A stretch of 23,554 bases of DNA, from assembly GCA_964569015.1 (NCBI GenBank), contig CAZMSN010000032.1, positions 1-23,554 of the forward strand, read 5' to 3'. A program made the translations under genes and the position numbers. Below, piece after piece: positions 1-5,139 of this stretch. The stretch is from CAYQEC01 sp964569015. GTDB taxonomy: Bacteria > Actinomycetota > Acidimicrobiia > Spongiisociales > UBA5794. A model generated the notes under the pieces. It saw nothing but the letters and a program-made list of their open reading frames with translations. It ran no database searches and was not told the DNA's origin. The stretch's first letter is position 1. Each line of letters opens with the position of its first letter.

Positions 1-2
1 CA

Positions 3-95
3 GGCTGGTCCGACCCGGTTCCGATGGCCACCACCGTCACCGACCGTTTCGACACGACATATCAGGTGGTGCAGATCCGCTCCGTCCTGCAATAA
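3..95 (+). CDS. C-terminal end of an unidentified protein (partial)
   Basis: The frame starting at base 3 is open from the window edge to a TAA at 93-95. It gives 30 residues ending in TYQVVQIRSVLQ. The composition is ordinary for a folded C-terminus, and the stop is followed directly by a hairpin-rich intergenic stretch, as expected at the end of a gene. There are too few residues to name a family, and the other two forward frames over this stretch read as Arg/Pro-rich sequence typical of shadow frames. I do not recognise it. Confidence 0.45.
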   Translation, partial: GWSDPVPMATTVTDRFDTTYQVVQIRSVLQ

Positions 96-130
96 CCGCC
101 TCCGTCGCCGCATTCGGACCCGGAGGCATC

Positions 131-190
131 CTCCCCGGATCGCTGGCGGCTTCGCCGCCGCTCTCCGACCCTCCCTTTCCAAGGGAGGGT
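131..190 (-). repeat. Two-hairpin intergenic element, left copy (REP-like)
   Basis: Two perfect stem-loops sit side by side. One has a 6-bp stem GGCGGC/GCCGCC (145-150/154-159) closing the triloop TTC. The other has a 10-bp stem ACCCTCCCTT/AAGGGAGGGT (168-177/181-190) with loop TCC. Read on the minus strand, the order G-rich hairpin, short spacer, GAA-loop hairpin, then a G-rich tail matches the element at 23490-23554, with compensating base changes in the second stem. It lies downstream of the truncated gene at the edge and could also end its transcript, although no T tract follows. Confidence 0.55.
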
Positions 191-273
191 GAGAAGAAAC
201 AGCGAGCGGGTGAGGTCGCCGAAGGTTCGCCCCAGCGGGACCCCTGCCTCACTGCGGTCGGGCCGAATGTCCG

Positions 274-286
274 TACACTCAGAGTG
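274..286 (+). promoter_or_regulatory. Possible -10 box and overlapping palindrome upstream of the NifU-C gene
   Basis: TACACT at 274-279 fits an actinobacterial -10 box (TAnnnT). It overlaps an 11-bp palindrome, CACTC-A-GAGTG, at 276-286, which would cover the transcription start and could be an operator. The resulting 5' leader of about 45 nt contains a 6-bp hairpin CCGGTC/GACCGG (300-305/309-314) ending 16 nt before the ATG. No convincing -35 box is seen, so this is a weak call. Confidence 0.3.
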
Positions 287-330
287 CGACTCGGAATCTC
301 CGGTCGCCGACCGGCGTTGAAACGTGAGCC

Positions 331-645
331 ATGAGCGATTCTCGCCAAGAACAGAATGCCGCTACGCCCATCGACGCACCCGTCGACGCTCCCTCACTGG
401 AGGGAGCGTCGGCTGGAGAACCCATCGACACCGAGATCCTCAGAGAAGCCCTCGAGTACATCCGTCCGGCGCTGCAGGCCGACGGCGGTGACGTCGTTCT
501 CCTCGGCACGGAGGGCGGCACGGTGAACCTAGAGCTCGTGGGGGCGTGCGCGGGCTGCCCGCTGTCGATGATGACACTCACCGCCGGCATCGAGCGCATC
601 CTGCGCGACCGCGTTCCCGGAGTCGAGGAAGTCGTCGCCGTCTGA
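331..645 (+). CDS. Stand-alone NifU C-terminal domain (Nfu-type) Fe-S cluster protein
   Basis: This 104-residue protein has an acidic, Pro/Ala-rich N-terminal stretch (residues 1-31, probably disordered) and a NifU C-terminal domain from about residue 33. The domain signature is clear: IRPALQADGGDV at 44-55, then GACAGCP with Cys73 and Cys76 forming the CxxC pair that binds a labile Fe-S cluster at a dimer interface. Family members carry Fe-S clusters from the assembly scaffold to target enzymes in the cytosol. There is no A-type domain (as in NfuA) and no NifU N-terminal scaffold domain, so it is the minimal form. The ATG at 331 has no strong Shine-Dalgarno; a start further in would only trim the disordered tail. 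It converges on alkC with a 29-bp gap. Confidence 0.88.
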   Translation: MSDSRQEQNAATPIDAPVDAPSLEGASAGEPIDTEILREALEYIRPALQADGGDVVLLGTEGGTVNLELVGACAGCPLSMMTLTAGIERILRDRVPGVEEVVAV

Positions 646-674
646 GGCGACGACGCCGTGCCGGACTCGGCAGC

Positions 675-1775
675 TCAGCCCGTCACCTGGAAGTCGACCT
701 CTGCCATCACCACGCCGTTGATCTGGACCTCCGCCCGGTGGGCGCCGGCGAAGATCCGGCGGGTGGACATCGGCATCAGGCTGATCTTCCTGCGCACCGC
801 GAGGTCGCCACCGGGTGCCAGCTCGACGACCTTTCCCTTGAAGACCTTGCGGGAACCGGTTCTCGACGCGTTCTGGAACACGACGGCGTAGTCGACCATC
901 AGGGTCTGGGGCCGGTCGTCGGTGGAAACCACTCGGAAGCTCAACTCGGCGCTGTCGCCGATCGAGACGGAAGTGGGCTCGACCCTTGTTGCTCGCACCT
1001 CGACCTGCGGGTCGTGCCGGAAACCGAGGAGAGCCAGCGCCCCGCGGTGGCCCTGCTTGAGCAAGGTTCGCAGGGCGTGCTTGGTGATGGCGGTGATCTC
1101 GGAACTCCCGTCTTGCCAGGTCTCGAGCACCGAGACAACCAGATCGGGGTGATCCTTGGCGATGTCATTGAGGTTGTTGGCGACGCTGCGCCGGACATCT
1201 TCAGACGGATCGTGCCGCAGCACCTCCAAGATCGGGAGAATCGGGGCGGGGTCCGCACGCAGCGCCGGGAGCGAGATGCCCCACGGCAGCCGGGGCCGGC
1301 AGCCTTCGCTCGCCAGCCGCCGCACTCGCCAGTCATCGTGCGCCGACCAGATCCGGAGCCTCTCCATCAGCAGCTCGGGGTAGCGGACGATGAACGGTCG
1401 CACCGCGAACTCGGCCGACACGAGGATCGTGAACTGCTCCAGCGCCGCCAGCGAATCCTCGAGATGGTCGAGGCCGTACTCCTCAACGAAGTCGTTGAAC
1501 GCCATCGCGGCGAATCCCGTCTCCTCGAGGCCGTCGGCCGCCCGGCGGAGCACTGCGAGCGCCGACGGGTAGTCGCTGTCGAGATGAGCGTGCAGAGTCA
1601 CCGCGACATGCCGGATTCGCTGCTTGAGCTCGCGCTGCTCCCAGGCGTCGTCGAAAACATCGCGCACGATCGCCTCCGCCACGAGGCCGGGACGAGCTGT
1701 GGCGACGGCCTCGGCGATCACGCCCACCGACTTCCGGTCGATGAGGTCCTTCAGGAGCATCGGCTCGTCGGTCAT
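675..1775 (-). CDS. alkC: AlkC-type DNA alkylation repair glycosylase with C-terminal Ig-like domain
   Basis: The 366-residue protein starts MTDEPMLLKDLID. Residues 1-255 are helical repeats of the AlkC/AlkD HEAT-like superfamily, including AWEQRELKQRIRHVA, then a stretch rich in Trp, Asp and Arg (IWSAHDDWRVRRLASEGCRPRLPWG) that matches the conserved DNA-lesion face of AlkC, and paired repeats such as DPSEDVRRSVANNLNDIAKD. Residues about 261-366 form a beta-rich Ig-like module. That layout is the one known for the AlkC subgroup with an extra C-terminal Ig-like domain that helps encircle DNA. AlkC enzymes excise cationic methylated bases, 3-methyladenine and 3-methylcytosine, to start base excision repair. 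The open frame extends 45 codons upstream into Arg-rich sequence, but a -10-like TAGCGT lies 10 nt before this ATG; a second ATG five codons in is possible. Confidence 0.85.
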   Translation of the reverse strand: MTDEPMLLKDLIDRKSVGVIAEAVATARPGLVAEAIVRDVFDDAWEQRELKQRIRHVAVTLHAHLDSDYPSALAVLRRAADGLEETGFAAMAFNDFVEEYGLDHLEDSLAALEQFTILVSAEFAVRPFIVRYPELLMERLRIWSAHDDWRVRRLASEGCRPRLPWGISLPALRADPAPILPILEVLRHDPSEDVRRSVANNLNDIAKDHPDLVVSVLETWQDGSSEITAITKHALRTLLKQGHRGALALLGFRHDPQVEVRATRVEPTSVSIGDSAELSFRVVSTDDRPQTLMVDYAVVFQNASRTGSRKVFKGKVVELAPGGDLAVRRKISLMPMSTRRIFAGAHRAEVQINGVVMAEVDFQVTG

Positions 1776-1785
1776 CGTGGCCACC

Positions 1786-1791
1786 ACGCTA
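1786..1791 (-). promoter_or_regulatory. Putative -10 box for alkC
   Basis: On the minus strand TAGCGT lies 10 nt before the ATG of alkC. It would give a leaderless or nearly leaderless mRNA and supports the shorter alkC start. No clear -35 box or Shine-Dalgarno is seen. The rest of the 331-bp space between the alkC and cysK starts, up to about 1930, shows nothing else I can support. Confidence 0.4.
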
Positions 1792-1935
1792 CCGCCACCA
1801 GCGCGGCGACGGCGAAGCCGGTTCGCCGGCACGCCCCATCGCACTCGTCGAGGAGGATGCAGCCGGCGCTCGGCGAGCCGTGCCCGTGCCGAAGAGCTAC
1901 GGCAGATCACCGTCGGACCAGGGGCGGCGATCGGC

Positions 1936-1941
1936 TAGTCT
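1936..1941 (+). promoter_or_regulatory. Putative -10 box for the cys leader and cysKE operon
   Basis: TAGTCT ends 9 nt before the ATG of the cysteine-rich leader ORF. The same hexamer occurs 7 nt before the ATG at 21432. No Shine-Dalgarno lies between the box and the ATG, so the leader ORF would be translated from a leaderless or near-leaderless transcript. The -35 region has no good match to TTGACA. Confidence 0.5.
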
Positions 1942-1950
1942 TGGGCCTCG

Positions 1951-2019
1951 ATGCATCACCCGACCGGCATCCAGTCCTGTTGCCTCTGTCCGAGGAGACG
2001 ATGTCGCGCGGGCAGATAG
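1951..2019 (+). CDS. Cysteine-rich leader peptide of the cysKE operon (22 aa)
   Basis: This short ORF runs from ATG at 1951 to TAG at 2017 and encodes 22 residues. Cys codons are at positions 10, 11, 13 and 18 (TGT 1978, TGC 1981, TGT 1987, TGT 2002), so 4 of 22 codons are Cys, with a tandem pair. Cys is normally among the rarest residues; chance placement of such a cluster just upstream of cysK-cysE is unlikely. It is followed 27 nt later by a strong intrinsic terminator and 87 nt later by cysK. Leader peptides rich in the regulated amino acid sense its charged tRNA by ribosome stalling, and polycysteine leaderless short ORFs are known as cysteine attenuators in mycobacteria. The peptide itself probably has no function. 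Translation is inferred, not shown. Confidence 0.78.
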   Translation: MHHPTGIQSCCLCPRRRCRAGR

Positions 2020-2056
2020 AGCTTCAATCCAACCTTTTCGAGGACTCGGCCCCGTG
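2005..2056 (+). promoter_or_regulatory. Predicted antiterminator pairing in the cysKE leader
   Basis: Bases 2005-2013 (codons 19-21 of the leader ORF) can pair with 2049-2056, the 5' arm of the terminator. Pairs are C2005-G2056, G2006-U2055, C2007-G2054, G2008-C2053, then G2010, G2011 and G2012 with C2052, C2051 and C2050, and C2013-G2049, leaving C2009 bulged. The segment resembles the terminator's own 3' arm, so the two pairings exclude each other. A ribosome stalled at Cys codons 10-13 would leave 2005-2013 free to form this helix; a ribosome that reads on to the stop codon would cover it. This is a hand-found pairing; energies were not computed. Confidence 0.5.
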
Positions 2057-2081
2057 ACACACGCGGAGGCCGTTTTCGTTT
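2047..2081 (+). terminator. Intrinsic terminator (attenuator) ahead of cysK
   Basis: A GC-rich stem is formed by 2047-2056 and 2062-2072: CGGCC pairs with GGCCG, then CCGTG with CGCGG including one G-U pair, leaving A2067 bulged and ACACA as the loop. It is followed at once by TTTTCGTTT (2073-2081), the U tract of a Rho-independent terminator. It stands between the leader ORF and cysK and ends 25 nt before the cysK ATG, so it can only act on transcripts heading into cysKE. The upstream neighbour alkC points the other way, so the terminator has no upstream gene to end other than the leader. Confidence 0.75.
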
Positions 2082-2106
2082 CTGCGGGCACACAGGAGAT
2101 CCGAGG

Positions 2107-3048
2107 ATGACCAAGATCTACAACGACATCACCGAGACGATCGGCCGGACGCCCCTGGTCGAGCTGAAGAGGTTCGCGCCGGCCAGCGGGGCGCGGATCA
2201 TCGCCAAACTGGAATCCTTCAACCCGCTTTCGAGCATCAAGGACCGCATCGGCGTCAACATGATCAACAGCGCCGAGGAGGCGGGCACGATCGTGCCCGG
2301 CAAGACCACGCTCGTCGAGCCGACGTCGGGCAACACCGGGATCGGCCTGGCGTTCACCGCCGCCGCCAAAGGGTATCGGCTGATAATCACCATGCCCGAG
2401 ACGATGAGCAAGGAACGCCGAGCCCTGCTCAGGTTCCTCGGTGCGGAGCTCGAGCTGACACCGGGGCCAGGCGGCATGAAGGGAGCCATCGCGAGAGCCG
2501 GCGAACTCGCCGCCGAGATACCCGACGCGGTGATGCTCCAGCAGTTCGAGAATCCCGCCAATCCGGGAATCCACCGCACGACGACCGCCGAGGAGATCTG
2601 GGAAGACACCGACGGTCAGATCGACATCTTCGTTGCCGGCGTCGGAACCGGGGGCACGATCACCGGCGTCGGCGAGGTGCTCAAGCCACGGAGGGAAGGC
2701 CTGTATGTGGTGGCGGTCGAGCCAGCGGATTCGCCGGTCCTGTCAGGCGGCGAGCCGGGATCTCACAAGATCCAAGGGATCGGGGCGGGCTTCGTTCCCG
2801 AAGTGCTCGCCACCAACGTCTACGACGAGGTGGTGCCCGTCTCCAACGACACGGCCATCGATACTGCCCGCGAGCTGGCGAGGAAGGAAGGCATCCTGGC
2901 CGGAATCTCGGGCGGCGCCGCCCTGGCGGCGGCCGTCGAGGTCGGCAGTCGCCGAGAGAATGCAGGCAAGCTCGTGGTGGTGGTGCTTCCCGATACCGGC
3001 GAGCGCTATCTCTCCACCGCGCTGTTCGAAGGGCTCGCCGATGACTGA
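2107..3048 (+). CDS. cysK: Cysteine synthase A (O-acetylserine sulfhydrylase)
   Basis: The 313-residue PLP enzyme makes L-cysteine from O-acetylserine and sulfide in the cytosol. Landmarks in order are NDITETIGRTPLVEL at the N-terminus, the PLP Lys45 in NPLSSIKDRIG, the substrate loop PTSGNTGIG (72-80), the phosphate-binding loop GTGGTITG near residue 180, GISGGAA, and the C-terminal LPDTGERYLST. Length matches CysK (about 310) and lacks the CBS tail of cystathionine beta-synthase. An AGGAGA-type ribosome site lies before the ATG. It overlaps cysE by 8 bp, so both enzymes of the pathway are coupled and share the attenuator leader upstream. CysM-type substrate use cannot be excluded by eye, but pairing with cysE favours CysK. 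Confidence 0.96.
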   Translation: MTKIYNDITETIGRTPLVELKRFAPASGARIIAKLESFNPLSSIKDRIGVNMINSAEEAGTIVPGKTTLVEPTSGNTGIGLAFTAAAKGYRLIITMPETMSKERRALLRFLGAELELTPGPGGMKGAIARAGELAAEIPDAVMLQQFENPANPGIHRTTTAEEIWEDTDGQIDIFVAGVGTGGTITGVGEVLKPRREGLYVVAVEPADSPVLSGGEPGSHKIQGIGAGFVPEVLATNVYDEVVPVSNDTAIDTARELARKEGILAGISGGAALAAAVEVGSRRENAGKLVVVVLPDTGERYLSTALFEGLADD

Positions 3049-3742
3049 TCATCCCGGTTTGCGCACCCGAATCCGCGAGGACATACAGGCAGTGTTCGAT
3101 CGTGATCCCGCCGCCCGATCCAAGCCCGAGGTGATCTTCACCTATCCGGGCCTGCACGCGATATGGATGTATCGCGTCGCCAACCGGCTGTGGCGATGGA
3201 ACCGTCGGTTCTCCGCCCGACTGTTGAGTCACCTGGCCCGCCAGCTCACCGGGGTCGAGATTCACCCCGCAGCGACCATCGGCCGACGATTTGTCATCGA
3301 CCACGGCATGGGTGTGGTGATCGGAGAGACCTCCGAGATCGGCGACGACGTGGTGCTGTATCAGGCGGTGACCCTGGGCGGCACGTCTCTCGCCAAGGAG
3401 AAGCGGCATCCGACCATTCGTGACGGCGTGATCGTCGGAGCCGGGGCGAAGGTCCTGGGGGCGGTAACCGTCGAATCCGGCGCCAAGATCGGAGCAGGTG
3501 CCATCGTCGTGCGAGACGTGCTGGCGGGCGCAACCGTGGTCGGTGTGGCCGGCCGGGTGCTGGAGCGTGAAGAACACCACGACACGGAGGTCTCGGTCTC
3601 GCGCAGCAGGGGCGACCACGACTCGACGGTGATCGAGGTCCTGGTCGATCGGGTCCAGGATCTGGAGTTGCGGGTCAACGGCGCCCTCCCGTCTGCCACC
3701 AGGAACGGCGAAGACACGTTCGTGGCGGGAGCCGGGATCTAG
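3041..3742 (+). CDS. cysE: Serine O-acetyltransferase
   Basis: This 233-residue enzyme uses acetyl-CoA to acetylate serine, giving the CysK substrate. It starts at ATG 3041, inside the end of cysK (overlap ATGACTGA), as MTDHPGLRTRIREDIQ. The N-terminal helical part holds the family motif YPGLHAIWMYRVAN (35-48). The C-terminal left-handed beta-helix shows hexapeptide repeats from about residue 72 to 170, with the Asp87-His88 active-site pair in IDHGMGVVIGET and the acetyl-CoA loop LGGTSLAKEKRHPTI. The last 55 residues form a charged tail (TVIEVLVDRVQDLELRV) that may be a short coiled coil. CysE is normally feedback-inhibited by cysteine and can form a complex with CysK; the overlap would help make the two in step. 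Confidence 0.95.
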   Translation: MTDHPGLRTRIREDIQAVFDRDPAARSKPEVIFTYPGLHAIWMYRVANRLWRWNRRFSARLLSHLARQLTGVEIHPAATIGRRFVIDHGMGVVIGETSEIGDDVVLYQAVTLGGTSLAKEKRHPTIRDGVIVGAGAKVLGAVTVESGAKIGAGAIVVRDVLAGATVVGVAGRVLEREEHHDTEVSVSRSRGDHDSTVIEVLVDRVQDLELRVNGALPSATRNGEDTFVAGAGI

Positions 3743-3905
3743 CTTCCCACCCCACGACGGAAGGGGGGAGGTCGCGGGCGGCACCCCCACCGCTTGGTGG
3801 GGGACAGGTGGGTCCTGCCCGAGTTCGAGGCTGCGCTCGCCGCCGGACTCAGGTCTCGGGGCGGCGCTCCGCCGGCGCCCGCCGCTGGATCTCGCTGCGA
3901 TCTCC
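3743..3905. repeat. Hairpin-rich intergenic spacer after cysE
   Basis: The spacer holds a perfect 8-bp stem CCCCCACC/GGTGGGGG (3784-3791/3796-3803) with loop GCTT, and a 5-bp stem CGGCG/CGCCG (3862-3866/3870-3874) with loop CTC. A C/G-rich tract at 3744-3770 precedes them. The first hairpin resembles in type the G-rich hairpins near both window ends and could end the cysKE transcript, but it lacks a T tract. I see no gene here. Confidence 0.45.
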
Positions 3906-3911
3906 TAGCCT
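3906..3911 (+). promoter_or_regulatory. Putative -10 box for the alpha/beta hydrolase gene
   Basis: TAGCCT is followed by exactly 6 nt and then the ATG at 3918. That spacing places the transcription start at or next to the start codon, so the mRNA would be leaderless. No Shine-Dalgarno is present, in agreement. Confidence 0.55.
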
Positions 3912-3917
3912 GCCGGT

Positions 3918-5066
3918 ATGGAGCCGACCCGCTTCGAGATCTGGCTGCGACGAGTGGCGGTCTTGGTCACCACCGTCGCCGTCGTTGGGGGCATCATCGG
4001 CACGTGGTGGGGGGCCGCCGCGATCAACGCAGACCTGTTGGTGCCGGTGGCGAGCGATCCCGAGTTCGATCTCGAGGTGATCAGCGTCGAGGCGGGCCGA
4101 ATAGTGCTTCCCCGCACCGACCTCACCGAGCAGGAGGGCATCTGGGGCGTGATGGGGTCTTCCGGGTACGGCCAGATCACGAGCCTGGTCGCGGTTCGCG
4201 AGGCGACCGTCGAGCACGGATTCCGCACCATGGAGGGAGAGTTCTTCCCGGGTGAGGAGGTTCGCCTCGATCGTTACGCCTTCAACGAGGATCCTGCAGT
4301 TGCGGCCGGGCTCGCCTTCGAGGAGGTGCGCATTCCCGGCGAGCTGGGAGTCAATCCGGCGTGGCTCGTTCCCAATGTGCGTGACACCTGGATCGTGCTC
4401 GTGCACGGAAAGGGCCTCGACGAGCGCAGGCAGGCGCTGCGCATCCTGCCGACCCTGGCGAATCTCGGCTTTCCGGTTCTCGTTATCAGCTATCGCAACG
4501 ACGGGGTGGCGCCCGACGCAGATCCGGCCCGCTACGGGTGGGGGCTCTCGGAGTGGCTCGACGTGCAGGCCGCCCTCGATTTCGGGCTCCAGCGCGGCGC
4601 CGAGGATTATGTGTTGTACGGGTACGGGATGGGCGGATCCATCATCTCGATGTTCCTGCACGAGAGCGACAGTGCGGGTCTGGTGCGCGGTGTGGTGCTC
4701 GATTCCCCCGGCCTCGTCATCGGCCGGCTCGCCGAAGAGGCCGTGCGCTCCCACGGCATCCCGGGGATCTTCGCCGGCCTGGCGAAGGCGATCGTGCGCA
4801 TCTGGAGCGGGATCGAGTGGGACGATCTCGATCAGCTGACGAGAGCGTCGGAGCTCGATGTCCCCGTGTTGCTGATGCACGGGAGCGAGGACGCGGTGAT
4901 TCCCATCGAGGCCAGCGACACTCTGGCCGAGCAACGACCCGACCTCGTCACCTACGAGCGGTTCGAGGGGGCGGGTCACGATGCGCTCTGGAACGTCGAC
5001 CCGACCCGCTACATGGAGGCGGTTGCAGGTTTCCTCACAACCGTGGTGCCGGAGGAGGGTCAATAG
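3918..5066 (+). CDS. Membrane-anchored alpha/beta hydrolase-fold protein, nucleophile Ser replaced by Gly
   Basis: The 382-residue protein has one N-terminal membrane helix (about residues 13-35, preceded by Arg11-Arg12), so its main domain should lie outside the membrane. The hydrolase fold is clear: WIVLVHGKG (158-166), FPVLVISYRNDG (185-196), the strand-turn-helix YVLYGYGMGGS (231-241), the acid loop LLMHGSEDAVIP with Asp325, and GAGHDALWN with His354. At the nucleophile elbow, where GxSxG is expected, it reads G235-Y-G237-M-G239 (codons GGG TAC GGG ATG GGC). The nucleophile is therefore Gly, while acid and His remain. Ser241 is nearby but off the elbow apex. It may be a pseudoenzyme or use another mechanism. 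Substrate unknown. It stands alone, convergent with the xylanase. Confidence 0.85.
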   Translation: MEPTRFEIWLRRVAVLVTTVAVVGGIIGTWWGAAAINADLLVPVASDPEFDLEVISVEAGRIVLPRTDLTEQEGIWGVMGSSGYGQITSLVAVREATVEHGFRTMEGEFFPGEEVRLDRYAFNEDPAVAAGLAFEEVRIPGELGVNPAWLVPNVRDTWIVLVHGKGLDERRQALRILPTLANLGFPVLVISYRNDGVAPDADPARYGWGLSEWLDVQAALDFGLQRGAEDYVLYGYGMGGSIISMFLHESDSAGLVRGVVLDSPGLVIGRLAEEAVRSHGIPGIFAGLAKAIVRIWSGIEWDDLDQLTRASELDVPVLLMHGSEDAVIPIEASDTLAEQRPDLVTYERFEGAGHDALWNVDPTRYMEAVAGFLTTVVPEEGQ

Positions 5067-5076
5067 CCGACGGCGA

Positions 5077-5108
5077 CGGGGCCGGGCACCCGATGGCACC
5101 CGGCCCCG
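5077..5108. terminator. Stem-loop between convergent genes
   Basis: A perfect 10-bp stem CGGGGCCGGG/CCCGGCCCCG (5077-5086/5099-5108) encloses a 12-nt loop. It begins 10 bp after the hydrolase stop and lies 31 bp from the stop of the convergent xylanase gene, so it can serve both strands. There is no T tract on either side, so it is either a non-canonical terminator or a structure that protects RNA ends. Confidence 0.5.
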
Positions 5109-5139
5109 CTCATGTCTGTCGCAACCGACAGTCAGCCGA

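Noticed and set aside
37..348. 103-codon minus-strand frame at the left end
   Set aside because: It covers the hairpin element and the NifU-C leader and has a low-complexity, Arg/Pro/Gly-rich composition with no ribosome site.
646..674. Terminator between the NifU-C gene and alkC
   Set aside because: Only a 5-bp stem (TGCCG/CGGCA, 659-672) is present, with no T tract; too weak to call.
546..2057. Long plus-strand open frame of about 500 codons opposite alkC
   Set aside because: It is rich in Arg, His, Asp and Gly with no domain pattern. It is the mirror frame of a GC-rich gene and overlaps the NifU-C gene, alkC and the cys leader.
1951..2106. T-box or SAM riboswitch in the cysK leader
   Set aside because: No T-box sequence and no SAM-riboswitch core could be found. 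The Cys-codon ORF plus terminator explains the leader better.
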